Source: Impatiens glandulifera | Lineage: Eukaryota > Streptophyta > Magnoliopsida > Ericales > Balsaminaceae | Direction: 5' to 3' | Assembly (NCBI RefSeq): GCF_907164915.1 | Contig: NC_061862.1 | Location: 84,988,846 to 85,052,845 of the forward strand | DNA: 64,000 bases | Part shown: positions 1 to 12,215 of the stretch, piece after piece | Layout: each line of letters starts with the position of its first letter | Numbering within the stretch: position 1 is the first letter of the stretch | Translations under genes and position numbers: made by a program | The notes under the pieces: model-generated | The model's database searches: none | Seen by the model: only the letters and a program-made list of their open reading frames with translations | Told to the model about the DNA's origin: nothing

Positions 1-899
1 ATACATTTTTAACTTCGAACATTAGACATTAGGACTTTTGACTATTTTTATAAATCTTACATGATACCAAGAATTATAAATACATTATTGAGTTATAAGT
101 TAAAATTTTGTAAATATAGTTAACTTTAAATTATTAAATTGATAATCTTATTTTTATAAAATATAAAATATAAATATTTGTTCAATTTATGAATTATCAT
201 ATATTATATTTTAAGTATGAACATATTATATTGATTAGATTTAGATAGACTCTTTATATGAATGCATCAAATATTAAGTTCAGTTAGTTTGATATATTTT
301 TATAGATAAATTTTATAAATAATACTAAAAATTAAAATTTGTTGAAAATAAAATTTATACTAAATAAATATGTCAATAAAAAATTGTAGTTTAATACATA
401 ACTAATTAATTTATAAAATAAGTTCATACCAAAATCTACCTTTACTTAGTTTGTTGATTAAGGATAAAATTTATTTTTAACTTACTTTTATAAAAAAAAA
501 TATTTATATTTTATACTTCAATGTGGATTTATTTTCAAAAATAAAAAATTACCACCTTAATATATAAGTTTTATTATATTAAAATTTTATATTCATTTAT
601 TGAATATACAATTATCAATAATATAGAGAATTGTTTTTTTTTATCATAATTCTTTCTCATAATTAAATACAAATAATAGTTTTTTAACTCATAATTATTT
701 AAAAGACTAATTAATCACTAATTAATTTATAAAATAAAATTTTAATTAATAACAAAAAGTCTTATTTGTAAGTTATTATTTATATATAACACATATCCTA
801 AAAACTAGGTTATTTGTTACATTAATAACCACTATACAAACATTTTTATTTTTTTATTATTAAAAATTACATTAATATAATTGTAAATAATTTGTTCAC

Positions 900-902
<3 letters not shown>

Positions 903-969
<67 letters not shown>
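903..969. repeat. (AT)n microsatellite
   Basis: Uninterrupted AT dinucleotide run of about 33 units. Confidence 0.97.
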
Positions 970-976
<7 letters not shown>

Positions 977-1605
977 TAATAATATTTATATATTTTGATT
1001 GAAAATAATCTTTTTATTATTTTTATATAAACATTTATAATACATAATTTTTTATACACTATTACCTCTTTTAACTTATATTCCAATTAAAATAGTTAAA
1101 ATTAGGAATTTAAAACCTATAAATATTCTAAAATCATGTATATTATAAGTTAATTTATTTTCAACTAACTTTTATATATAAATTATTATTATATAATATA
1201 TTAAATATATTTTATTTAGTTTTACAATTATTATTATATATAATATTTTTCATATATTTTTTAAAATAATTTAATATTTTAATTATAAAATGTTTATTTA
1301 TTTTATAACGACAATTTTATTAATTATTATTTTCTATATTTACTTATATTATAAATAATTTTTTTATTTTATATCTAAATTTTATTTATTACAATTATTA
1401 ATAATATTTAAATTTAATAAATGTAATTTACAGTTTATATTATAATTAAAATTTTAGATTTTAATTAAAATTACATTAATTATTAAATAATAACGGTATA
1501 GTATTAATTTATAATATTAAATAATATTATTTATAATATAAGTAAATATAAAAAATAATAATAATAATTTTAAATTCATATTACACAGATTATACTTCAT
1601 TATTT

Positions 1606-1607
<2 letters not shown>

Positions 1608-1643
<36 letters not shown>
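1608..1643. repeat. (TA)n microsatellite
   Basis: Pure TA dinucleotide run of about 17 units. Confidence 0.95.
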
Positions 1644-1647
<4 letters not shown>

Positions 1648-2557
1648 CACTAAATTATAAACCATACTACTTATACAATTTTTTATAATTCATATATATC
1701 AAACATCACTAATAACTTATACTACCCTATATTATTTATACATAAATATAATTTACACTTTTATACAACTTATACTCTATATTATTTGTACTATGTATCA
1801 AATAATACTTTTAATTGTGATTTTATATATAATAGTTAAAATAATGTATTTTATATAAATATTGAACAGTAAAATAATTTTTATATATTATCAAATAATA
1901 TGTTTATTTTTATATATATTTATATTATAAATATATTTTATTTGGAGAGTCAATTTTATATATTTTAAAGAACAATTTTAGAATAATTATTAGTAAATAA
2001 ATTATATATATACATACGATTATTCATACATATTATTTAGTTCACGTAAATTATTTCCAAATTTTAAGATTTTAGTATATTTACATAATTAATATTTATA
2101 TATAATACATATTTTAAAAAATTAAAACTTACCATTAAAAATTATATATAAAAAAATTGAACAACTCTGTAACAAATTTTTTATTAAATTTAACCTAATT
2201 ATATTAGTTTTATATTTATATAATCATTACAATAATTTAATCAAATTAATAAAAATTTATATATATTTTTAATAATATAACATATGTAAATAATATTAGT
2301 AATATATATTTCTAATAACTTAATAAAATTATCCATATATATAATATTAATATTAATATTTATTATACATTATTTTTATTTGATTGATGATAAATATTTT
2401 ATCATTTAATTTTTATAATTTTATCTATACAAATTTTTACAAATTTATATTATAATTAATTTTTAAAATAATGAAAAGTAAAAAGTTTAACTAATCCCAA
2501 TTAATTTCTAAAATAATACAAATTAAGATTTATTGATAAGATTTTTTATGTTTGATA

Positions 2558-2975
2558 ATTTTCATAAGACGTTTAACTGTGGTTTTATACACAAGATAAG
2601 ACGTTTAACAATTAAGAAAAATTAAGGTAAGACGTTTAACTGCGGATATATATATATCATAGTTAAATGTAAGACTTTTAAATAGAGCTTTATATACCGC
2701 ATTTAAAAGTAAAGTAAGACTTTTAACTCCAATTTTATATACCATAGTTAACTGTAAGACTTTTAACTACGGTTTTATATACCGCAGTTAAATGTAATAC
2801 TTTTAACTAAAAATAAAACTATTTACTGCGATTTTATATAATGTAGTTAAAAGAAAGATATTAACTACGGTTTTATATACCGTAGTTAAAAATAAGATAT
2901 TAACTGCAGTTTTATATATTGTAGTTATAGGTAAGATATTAACTACGGATTTATATACCGCTGTTAAATTTCACA
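2558..2975. repeat. Array of AACTGCGGT / ACCGCAGTT units, probably a subterminal region of a CACTA-type transposon
   Basis: About ten short units of the form TAAGACTTTTAACTACGG-TTTTATATA-CCGCAGTTAAA follow one another, often as small palindromes (AACTGCGGT followed by ACCGCAGTT). Such short repeats in both orientations are typical of the ends of CACTA/En-Spm elements, where the transposon-encoded DNA-binding protein attaches. A related array lies at 10165-10754 and ends in CACTA. I found no CACTA terminus on this side, so membership of one element is inference. Confidence 0.6.
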
Positions 2976-3040
2976 ACTAATAACACATTTTTTACTATAT
3001 ATTAATATAATATGATAAAATATATATATATATAAACACA

Positions 3041-3041
<1 letters not shown>

Positions 3042-3119
<78 letters not shown>
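3042..3119. repeat. (AT)n microsatellite
   Basis: Nearly pure AT dinucleotide run of almost 80 bp directly after the subterminal-like array. Confidence 0.95.
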
Positions 3120-3124
<5 letters not shown>

Positions 3125-3672
3125 ATAAAAGTTGGATATCAATTTTAACTTGACAATCTACCTTTCATAATATACATGATTTTAGGAATATAAATAATAT
3201 ATAAATCATGGCTTTTCAATTTGCATTAATTTAGAAATTTAATGGGAATATAAATTGAAACATAATATTGTATACAAAATTATAAAATTTAAACAAAATG
3301 ATAAAAGTTTGACAGTAATAATGAATTTAAAAATTAACAATGACCCATTTTGGGATATGTGTTCTATATAAATATGATCTAGAAAATGTAATATTTTAAT
3401 ATGAACTAATTTTTTTAATTAATTAGTAATGAATTAGTCTACTACTTGAATTAATTTTTTTAATTAATTAGTAATTAGTGTATAACTAATTTATTTAAAG
3501 TTAAATAGTTTTTATTTAATTATGAGAGAAAAAATATGTATAAGATTTTTTTACTATATTATTGATAATTATGGATGATATATTCCTAAAATATTATTTT
3601 AAATATATATAATAAAATAAAATTATATTTTTTAAATATAAATTATAACTCTATCTATAATGAATATGATTT

Positions 3673-3856
3673 ATATATATTAAATGTGAGTTAAAGAAAA
3701 ATATATATTAAAAAAGTTAATGAATAATTATTAATAAATTTCACAAACGCATATAAATTATAACTCTATATATATATGCGTTAGTCAAATTTTATTAATA
3801 ATTATTTATTAACTTTTTTAATATATATGTTTCTTTAACTCACATATAATATATGA
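3673..3856. repeat. Long inverted repeat (hairpin), foldback MITE-like
   Basis: The left arm (about 3673-3755) and right arm (about 3771-3856) are reverse complements over roughly 80 bp with few mismatches; the left arm carries AAATGTGAGTTAAAGAAA and the right arm TTTCTTTAACTCACAT. The loop is only about 15 bp. No coding capacity. It may be a foldback MITE or a hairpin-forming small-RNA source; the sequence does not decide. Confidence 0.75.
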
Positions 3857-3870
3857 GGAGTGATAGAGTG

Positions 3871-4028
3871 AGGGAATTTGGTGAGAGAATTTGGTGAGGG
3901 AATGACGTGGCATAATCTTTATTCGCTGAAAAAATCAAATAATTTCTCTCTTTTCTCTCTTTCCTCTCATTTTTACATTTTCCAATCAATGAAGAGGTGA
4001 TGCCACGTCATCCCTCACCAAATTCCCT
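3871..4028. mobile_element. MITE, GGGAATGACGTGGC family, copy 1
   Basis: Terminal inverted repeats of about 29 bp: the left one reads through TTTGGTGAGGGAATGACGTG and the right one through CACGTCATCCCTCACCAAA. The first 14 bp of the left end are duplicated outward. The interior contains CTGAAAAAATCAAATAATTT followed by CT-rich sequence. Related copies lie at 46790-46953 (opposite orientation) and about 58062-58190 (degraded). No coding capacity, so any movement would need a transposase supplied in trans. Confidence 0.85.
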
Positions 4029-4313
4029 ATATAAGAAAGAAAACTTAATTATTAAATTATTATTAATAAATTTGATTAATAAATAAAAAAACTACAAGAA
4101 GTCTTAAAATGAAATATATATATAATTTTTTATTATCAAATTTGTAATTATATATCAACTTTAATATTATTGTATAACATTTTATTCCTAATTTTTAATA
4201 CTCAGTCAAAAAATATTAAATATAATAAATTTTATTAATTTAATTAAAACAAATTAAAACAAATTAAAGGATATAAAAATTATAATTATATATTTACACT
4301 TTAAAAAAAATAT

Positions 4314-4604
4314 TGTTATAACGGATGCAAGAACAATGATAATAATAATAGTAAAAGACAGAATGAAAACGACACCTGATTTAACGTGGTATCCAGCAAA
4401 ATTGCTGACTAATCCACGGGCAGAGCCACTGAAAAATATTTCATAATAATCGTTAACACGGATTACAGATACTCATAATAGTTCAAGAGAAAACTAAACC
4501 CCAAGCCCCTTTATTTATAGGGCCAGGTCAATTACATTTCCCTTTTTACTTCCTATGTGGGACAAATACCCAAAAAAGAATATTCTAGGCAAAAAAGCCC
4601 AACA
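4314..4604 (-). repeat. Copia 3' LTR
   Basis: Matches the LTR at 8827-9118 along its whole length with about a dozen substitutions and one small indel. Ends in TGTT...AACA. It is the 3' LTR because the element reads on the minus strand. Confidence 0.97.
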
Positions 4605-4616
4605 AATATCCACCTT
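4605..4616 (-). other. Polypurine tract of the Copia element
   Basis: On the minus strand the sequence AAGGTGGATATT directly precedes the TG of the 3' LTR, the usual place and composition of the Copia plus-strand primer. Confidence 0.8.
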
Positions 4617-4677
4617 GACTTGAATATTTTCCCAGATAGCTAGATGCACCAGATGTACTTTAAATACTAGATGTGCC

Positions 4678-4809
4678 AGATGCATTACACTGAATGCCCA
4701 GATAAACAAAACAGATGCATTACACTGAATGCCCAGATAAATAAAACAGATGCATTACACTGAATGCCCAGATAAACAAAACATATGCATTACACTGAAT
4801 GCCCAGATG
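4678..4809 (-). repeat. 35-bp tandem repeat in the Copia 3' untranslated region
   Basis: Four copies of a 35-bp unit (start TGCATTACACTGAATGCCCA) begin at 4678, 4713, 4748 and 4783, nearly identical. The array lies between the RNase H stop and the polypurine tract, so it does not affect the protein. Confidence 0.95.
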
Positions 4810-4848
4810 TGACCTGCTCTGCCTCAGGCCTTGCCCCTTCAAGGGCAA

Positions 4849-7800
4849 TCAACAGCTTCTAACATTGAGCAAGTTCAAATAGTGTTGAAACTTGCTTTGC
4901 GGAACCGGCTTGGTAAACATATCAGCTGGATTGTTTGCAGTCCCCACTTTGTTTACCTTGATCCTCTTCTCACTTCTCAGAAAATAATACCTCACATCAA
5001 TGTGTTTTGTTCTTTCATGGTGAAATTGATACTTGGTTAAGCATATTGCACTCAAACTGTCGCAGTACACTGAAGCCTGATCGTGGTGTAGACCCAAGTC
5101 ATTAACCAATTCTTTCAACCAGATTCCCTCCTTAGAAGCTTTTGTCAAGGCCATATATTCTTCCTCTGTAGTAGACAAGGTTACTGTCGGCTGTAGAGTA
5201 GCCTTCCAACTCACAACAGAACCATCAAGCGTGAATACATAACCGACCATCGATCTTCTACTGTCTACATCTCCAGCATAGTCAGAATCTGAGTAACCAG
5301 ATACTAGACACTGACTATCACCAACATAACTGAGACCAATATCAGATGTACCCCCGATGTAGCGGAAAATTCTCTTCACTGCTTACCAGTGTTCTTTACC
5401 AGGGTCTCCCATGAACCTACTGACAACACTAACAGCATGTGCAAGATCCGGTCTAGTGTAGACCATAGCATACATCAAGTTTCCCACTGCACTAGCATAA
5501 GGAACATGTGATATGTATTCCTTTTCCTGAGATGATTTAGGTGCAAATGCTACAGACAAATGTGCATTTGAAGCACTAGGAGTATCAATGGGCTTAGCAG
5601 TAGCCATTCCAAACCTTGATAGAACTTTCTGAATATACCCCTTCTATGACAAGAATAACTTCTTATGACTTCTATCTCTGTAGATCTCCATTCCCAGAAT
5701 TTTCTTAGCAGCACCTAAATCCTTCAATTCGAATTCTATACTGAGTAGTCCCTTCAACTTTTGAATGTCAGACTTCTTCTCAGCAGCTAGCAACATATCA
5801 TCTACATACAATACCAAATAGATGAAGGAACCATCTTTGAGCTTATTGTAGTAGACACAATTGTCATACGGACTCCTTGAATAGCCAATCTTAAACATGA
5901 TGCTATCGAACCACTTATACCACTGCCTCGGGTCTATTTTAGTCCATATAAGGACTTCTTGAACTTGCAAACATATTCCTCTTTTCCAGGTTCCTGAAAA
6001 CCATCTGGCTGAGTCATGTATATCTCTTCTTCCAACTCTCCATGTAAGAAATTTATCTTCACGTCTAATTGTTCGAGTTCCAGGTCCTGATGTGCAACTA
6101 TAGCAAGTAGCACCCTGATGGAAGTATGTCTGACTACTGGTGAGAATATCTCATTATAGTCCACTCCCTCTTTCTAACTGAACCCTCTAGTAACTAACTT
6201 GGCTTTATACTTAACCCCCTCAGCTGCTGACAACCCTTCCTTCTTCTTGAACAACCATTTACAAGTGACAACCTTTCTCCCTGGTGGTATTCTATCTAAT
6301 TTCCAAGTCTGATTCTTTTGAAGTGACGCCATCTCATCTCCCATGGCAGCAAGCCATTGGACAGACTCAGTACCCGTAACATCTTCCTTGTAGGTGGATG
6401 GCTCATGAGGATCCACTTCCTCTGCAACCTATAAAGCATAGGCAACCATGTCCTCATAGCCATACATTGAAGGAGGTACACCAAAATTAGCTCTTTTAGG
6501 GCGATTAAGATCTAGATTTTGATGTTCTACAGATGATGATGGAGCAACTGGAAAATCTACCACTGAAAGTGGTTGAGAAAAACTCTCATCTGCTTCACAA
6601 CTAGCTTCAGTAATTTCCTGCTCCACATGTTTCTTGACACCACAATCTACCGGAATGGTGAACTTCACAGTTGGGTTAAGCATGGAATTTTCATCAAAGA
6701 CAACATTCCTACTCAGAATAACCCTCCTTTTAGAAGGGGACCAGATCCTATATCCTTTCACACCATTCCCATAACCTACAAATACTCCTTTCTTTTCTCT
6801 TGGCTCCAACTTCCCCTCATTGACATGATAGTAGACCGTGCAACCAAAAGTTCTCAAAATAGAGTAATAAGCAAGCTTCCCAGACCACAGTTCATAAGGA
6901 GTTTTCAGATTTATACCTGTGTGAGGTCCACGATTAATCAGATAGCATGCTGTGTTAACTACTTCAGCCCAAAACATTTTTGTTAACCCAACATTTGAGA
7001 GCATACACCGAGCTCTCTCCAGTAGTGTCTGATTCATACGTTCTGCTACACCATTCTGCTGAGGTGTATTCCTAACCGTATGAGGTCTGGAAATCCCCTC
7101 AGTCTTGCAAAACTCATTAAAATTAGACCAACAGAATTCTAGACCATTATCAGTTCGTAACCTCTTAACCTTCTTCCCAGTTTGATTCTCCACTAATGTC
7201 TTCCACTGCTTGAAGTTCTTGAAAGCATCACTCTTATGCTTCATTATGAATATCCAGGTCATCCTTGAATAACCATCAATCAGCAACAGAAAGTACCTGT
7301 GACCCCCCAAAGACTCTACACGTGATGGCCCCCAATAATCAGAGTGGATGTAATCAAGTGTGTCTTTTGTTCTATGAATCTCTTTGCAGAACTTGCTACG
7401 ATATAGTTTCCCAAAGACACAATGTTCACAAAACCCAAGATCCTTTATCTTATGCCCACACAGAAGATCATCTTTAGCCAGAATTTGCATCCCCCTCTCA
7501 CTCATATGCCCAAGCCTCATGTGCCACAACTTTGTCATGTCTCCTTGGTCAATCTCGGAGGAAGCAACATCAGCATAATCAGATATCGTAGTACCTTGTA
7601 AAAAATACAAAGTGCCCCGCTTCACACCTTTCAGAATCACACTTGAACCCTTGTAAATATGTAAGGCTCCACTTTCTCCTTTGAAACTAAACCCCTTCTT
7701 GTCCAAAAGACTTAGAGATATCAGATTCTTTGTCATGTGTGGAACATGTCTAACTTCGTTCAGTGTACGGAATTTTCCATGATGAGTCTTAATATTGATC

Positions 7801-8780
7801 GAGCCCATCCCAACCACCTTGCAGGTAGAGCTATTAGCCATAGAAATATTTTCACTATCCATCTACTCATAGGTTGAAAACCATTCCCTCCTAGGACAAA
7901 TATGGTAAGATGCTCCAGAATCCAGAACCCACACATCAGTGTAATGTGTGTGACCATCAACAACTAAGGCCATATCCTCTTCGGAATTTGTACCATCTTC
8001 AGCAACTGCAACAGTACCTGGTGCCTTCTCATGTTGACTTTGTCTCTTCATTGGACATTCATTCTTCCAATGTCCCTTTTCCTTACAGTAATTGCACACA
8101 TCTGTTGGTTTTGAACCCCTACTGACTGGTTTCTTGGGAAACTTCTTTTTCCCTGGTTTATCATATCCCTGATGGTTATTTGCAATTAGCCCAATAGCCT
8201 GACTATCCGAAACAGTGCCACTACAGCTATGTCGCAATTCTCTACTGTGAAGGGCAGATCTAACTTCTTCTAAAGCCAATGAATATTTACCACTAATGAA
8301 AGATTCCCTAAAGTTTTCATATGATATTGGTAAAGAAACTAACAGAATCAAGGCAGCATCTTCATCATCTATCTTAATATCAATATTACGTAGATCTAAT
8401 AATATTGCATTTAATTGATTTAGATGGTCTTTAAGAGGTGTACCTTCTTGAATACGCATACTGAACAGACGTTGCTTCAAAAACAACTTGTTGGTTAAGC
8501 TCTTCTTCATGTATAAAGTCTCCAGCTTAGACCACAAACCAGCAGCGGTTTCCTCCTCAGCCACCTTAGTAATGATATCGTCTGCCAAAGCCAAGAGCAA
8601 TGTTGAGTGTGCCTTTTCTTCCAAAGACTTCATATCAGCAGGTGGTGGGACTGGTGCAGGCTTCATCAAGGGAGCCCATTGCCCGTGTTGTTTCAACAAT
8701 GCCCGGACCTTGATCTGCCACAGACTGAAAATATTCCTCCCAGTAAACTTGTCGGCTTTCAAACTTTTACATCCAACCAT
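4849..8780 (-). pseudogene. Copia gag-pol polyprotein, broken by six stops and a frameshift
   Basis: The ancestral polyprotein would provide capsid, protease, integrase and reverse transcriptase/RNase H for replication of the retrotransposon. Seen in order: gag with a CCHC knuckle (CNYCKEKGHWKNEC), protease with DSGASYH, integrase zinc-binding region (HMRLGHMS...CEHC) and catalytic D-D-E region (RTDNG, NGVAERMNQ), RT with YVDDMLLA, and RNase H with SDSDYAGD. The ATG at 8778-8780 is chosen because it precedes the conserved gag start; the frame extends slightly further with no ATG. Stops lie at 7863, 6429, 6174, 5934, 5644 (all TAG) and 5383 (TAA), and a frameshift lies near 5935-5970 just after SLYGLK. 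Every stop sits where the family usually has glutamine. It cannot make a full product. Confidence 0.95.
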
Positions 8781-8810
8781 CGTTCTTGCCTGAGTAGATC
8801 TGAACAACCC

Positions 8811-8823
8811 TACTCTGATACCA
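8811..8823 (-). other. Primer-binding site (initiator Met-tRNA)
   Basis: On the minus strand TGGTATCAGAGTA lies three bases inside the 5' LTR. It matches the TGGTATCAGAGC core complementary to plant initiator methionine tRNA, the standard Copia primer. Confidence 0.93.
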
Positions 8824-8826
8824 GTT

Positions 8827-9118
8827 TGTTATAACGGATGCAAGAACAATGATAATAATAATAGTAAAAGACAGAATGAAAACGACACCCGATTTAACGT
8901 GGTATCCAGCAAAATTGCTGACTAATCCACGGGCAGAGCCACTGAAAAATATTTCACTATAATCGTTAACACAGATTACAGATACTCAGAATAGTTCAAG
9001 AGAAAACTAACACCCAAGCCCCTTTATTTATAGGGCCAGGTCAATTACATTTTCCTTTTTACTTTCTATGTGGGACAAATACCAAAAAAAATAATATTAT
9101 AGGCAAAAAAGCCCAACA
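8827..9118 (-). repeat. Copia 5' LTR with promoter
   Basis: Counterpart of 4314-4604. On the minus strand it contains TATAAATA at 9025-9032, a plausible TATA box for the genomic transcript; the equivalent site is also present in the 3' LTR. Confidence 0.96.
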
Positions 9119-9123
9119 AATAT

Positions 9124-10164
9124 AATTATCGCTTCTCCTACCTCTATCACCTCCTTATCCTAAGTTTACTTAACATCGTTGTTAAAGTTGATAGAAATAG
9201 GTATCAAAGGATAAAAGGATAAAAATTGGATAAAAGGATTGATACTCAATTTAAAATATGTTATAACAAAGATGTTTTTTCAAATAGACAATACCCCCAC
9301 AACTCCAAGTAAATAGGTATGATTTTGATGATTCTTTTATTTTTTACTAACATAATAATTTAAATAAAATAAATTAATGTTCTTTTATCTTGTCAGAACA
9401 TAATAATTTGATTAAAATAATTGAATGATATTTTGTCTTATTATTGTCATAATAATTTGAATAAAATAAATATGGTAAAAAATGACATGTCAAATGAATG
9501 GGAAGATATGTTTAGATAAAAATTTATTTAAGGTATAAAATGAAAATTTGTTTCAAAGCGTTTATTTAATGATGTAATGTTCTTGAATATGTATAAATTA
9601 AAAATATATATATATATATACTCATTATTAGAAATTTGATATTATTTGGTTGTGAATTTATTTATATAAATTATATTTATTAAATGGTTAAATTTATTAG
9701 AAAATTATGTTTATGTAGGGCTTGAATGATTAGTTTTTTATAAAACTTATTTAAACTAACTTATAATTGTTAAATTATAATTTTTTTTTTGTTAATTTAT
9801 ATAATTTTATCTGAATATTTGATAGGCTTGAAAAGTTAGGACGAAACGGAAGGAATCCTTGAAGACTTTCAATGCTCATATAAGCTAAACAAAAAGAAAA
9901 AAGATATAAGGGCTACGAAAGAAGGCAAGGAGCCCCGAGAAGTAAATTGTTATAAATTTTAGGAATGATAATTTATATTTTGATTAATTACGTTAATAAA
10001 CACTTTTTAATAATATATTGATATAATTATATTTTATATAATGTATTAAGAGAACTGTAATATAAATTATTTTGTATTATTTATTTAATATAAATTGATT
10101 TTCAATTAATTTTTTTTTAAATATAAGTTTCAATGGTTATTTTCTAGACTATTATTATTTATAT
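9124..10164. other. AT-rich spacer, no gene seen
   Basis: Continuation of the host or older-element sequence interrupted by the Copia insertion. No ORF or repeat of note beyond short A/T runs. Confidence 0.6.
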
Positions 10165-10754
10165 ACGACTACTACGGTAATTTTATTGCAATTAAAAGTT
10201 TTCTTGTTAAAATTATATGAATCAATAAAGGCGGTAAAAATACCGCAATTAATAGTTTATAAAAACGGTTAAATAAACCGTAGTTAAAGACTATTAACTA
10301 AGGGCGATAAAGTTTACTGCAGTTAATAATCTCTAACTTTAGTTTTATAAAAAAAGGCGATAATTTTACCGCAGTCAACCGTAGTTAAAAGTTTCGTCGT
10401 TAAAAAAATTTTGCTTAATAAAGATGGTAAAATTATCGTAGTTGGAGACTATTAACTATAATAAGTTTATCCCCATTATTAGTAAACATATATTAATTGT
10501 GGTTCTAAAATCACAGTTAAAGGCTATTAACTGCGGTTAATAAATCGCCATCGTTATAGACTATTAACTGTGGTTAATAAACCGTCATCGTTATAGACTA
10601 TTAACTGCGGTATTTTTCTGCCCTTATTGATTATTATTTTCTTAATTGCGTAAATTTTAGCATCGATTGACTGTGATAATTTAACCGCCGTTAATAGACT
10701 TTAACTGCGGAAACATGACTTTTAACACCATAATTTTTACTTTTTTTATTAGTG
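10165..10754. repeat. Subterminal repeat array ending in a CACTA terminus
   Basis: About fifteen AACTGCGGT / ACCGCAGTT-type units in both orientations, spaced 20-50 bp, for example TTAACTGCGGTTAATAAA. On the minus strand the outer edge reads CACTAATAAAAAAAGT (TTAGTG ends at 10754), the hallmark end of a CACTA/En-Spm element. No transposase is seen next to it. The array at 2558-2975 has related units and could be the opposite end, with the Copia element nested inside. Confidence 0.7.
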
Positions 10755-10769
10755 TGATACTTACATCAT

Positions 10770-11190
10770 ATCTAATATTGTAACATTACAAATATCTTAG
10801 ATACATAATTATAATATTGAAGATATCTTTTCAAATTTTATCTTATCAAATATTTGAAGGAAAAATTATTCATATATTTGGTTCGATCAGGACATTTCTT
10901 AATAGAAAACATTAAAATAATATTTTATTGCTATTTTCTAATAAAAGTACTTTACTTTGCAAAGATTTTTTTTTTTAATTTTGCTTTACTGATTCATAAT
11001 GTTTGTTAGATAGTTTCATCTAATTTTCTCTATTACTAGTTAATAAGTCTTAAATAAATTCCTCAATAATTTTAAAATTTAACATTTTAATTAATATATT
11101 TTTATTTTAATTTTAATTTAATTTTACTTTTTTGTTTACCAACTTTTAATTATTTTAAAATTTCTTTTATTAATTTTTTTATTTAATATT
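10770..11190. repeat. Dispersed AT-rich repeat, copy 1
   Basis: Contains the succession CATATCTAATAT ... ATTATAATATTGAAGATATC ... AAAACATTAAAATAATATTT ... TCTCTATTACTAGTTAATAA ... AATTAATATATTTTTATTTT. The same order recurs at 53395-53735, 54015-54190 (5' part), 55280-55580 and 55800-56110. No coding capacity and no clear termini; family type unknown. Confidence 0.7.
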
Positions 11191-11639
11191 GTAAGCATGA
11201 AAATTTGACATACTCTAATTTTCAAATAATATTATTATTTTTAATAATATTAAAATAATACTTTGAATTTTTATATTCAAAATAACACAAATAATGAATT
11301 AAAACCAAATTAGGGGTTAATTATTGTGATAATTAAACCCTAATTATAAAAAAAATTAAAATTCCAAGCATAATTTGAGGATAAAATATTGTATTTATTT
11401 TACCCAATTTTGACTAAAGAAGAGGTTAAAAATATTTAATTGTGATTTAATCATTAATTATTTTTAATTTATGATTTAAAACAATTAAATAAATATCCCA
11501 TAAATTCTCAAGTTACCCCAAAAAATAAAATATGATCATAATTTTTATTATAATTCTAGATATATTTTTTTTAAATAAAAAGTAAAAAAGAGATTAAAAA
11601 TCGATTTTAAATAACTTTGTTTTTATATATAAAAAAAAA
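11191..11639. other. AT-rich spacer, no gene seen
   Basis: No ORF, repeat or element boundary that I can support. Confidence 0.5.
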
Positions 11640-11968
11640 TCTGACAATCCAGTATAGCAAGAATTATTTTTAATTTTTGCAACAAGAACGTGGACCATCG
11701 GATGACTGTCCAGACTTCATCCAACAGCCCAGACGCTCTCACGCAGCCCGCTACAACGAAGCCGTGCGCGCCCATCAACACCGGAACAACTAATAGAATG
11801 GACTAACCCCGTAAGTCAAGACCGCTGACCATGGACAAAACGTAGACGCCCGTTAGCCGAAACGATGTCATTTCGGTCTTCTTCTACGCTGGGATGCAGG
11901 GCTCGCCGGACTCGCGATCGTCGTTGGCGCGAGATCTCCCAAAAGCTCTAGCTTCCTCTACATGCATT

Positions 11969-12058
11969 CTTATCCCTTCAAATTTCGTCAACATGCTCCT
12001 TATCCCTTCAAATTTCGTCCACATGCTCCTTATCCCTTAAAATTTCGTCCACATGCTC
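11969..12058. repeat. 30-bp tandem repeat, three copies
   Basis: The unit beginning CTTATCCCTTCAAATTTCGT and ending CCACATGCTC starts at 11969, 11999 and 12029 with one or two differences; a partial fourth copy follows. Confidence 0.95.
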
Positions 12059-12205
12059 CTTATCTCTGCCAGCAATACCTCTATCTAGAAGCCTTATCCT
12101 TCCCTGGATAAGGTGCAACGAAGTAGATAGGACATAGGAATAAGTTCACCGGAGGGAAATTTCAACTTTCAACTTGAATTACCCCTCCCCGACCGACCTT
12201 AGAAC

Positions 12206-12215
12206 ACTATAAATA
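12206..12215 (+). promoter_or_regulatory. Candidate TATA box
   Basis: ACTATAAATAC about 200 bp after the CpG-rich stretch and just upstream of a leader-like sequence. It fits a plant TATA box, but no coding region follows, so it is only a candidate, perhaps of an old LTR. Confidence 0.4.

Larger units (their letters stand above)
1..2540. other. AT-rich spacer, no gene seen
   Basis: Extremely AT-rich DNA with no ORF of note and no recognisable element boundary. Apart from two (AT)n tracts listed separately I see only short A/T-rich runs. Confidence 0.7.
4314..9118 (-). mobile_element. Ty1/Copia LTR retrotransposon, structurally complete, coding region decayed
   Basis: Two LTRs (4314-4604 and 8827-9118) starting TG and ending CA enclose one gag-pol reading direction on the minus strand. 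The 5-bp target duplication AATAT is present on both sides (4309-4313 and 9119-9123). The primer-binding site matches initiator Met-tRNA and a purine tract abuts the 3' LTR. The order gag, protease, integrase, RT, RNase H is that of Copia. The LTRs differ at roughly a dozen positions, indicating a moderately old insertion. Gag and integrase style suggest the Tork/Tnt1 branch, but that is a weak inference. Confidence 0.97.

Noticed and set aside
7863..7865. Programmed TAG readthrough between Copia gag and pol
   Set aside because: The stop lies after the protease active site, not at a gag-pol border, and five further Gln-to-stop changes follow, so mutation is the simpler explanation.
6573..8834. 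Plus-strand open frames across the Copia element
   Set aside because: They are antisense to gag-pol and show no domain of their own.
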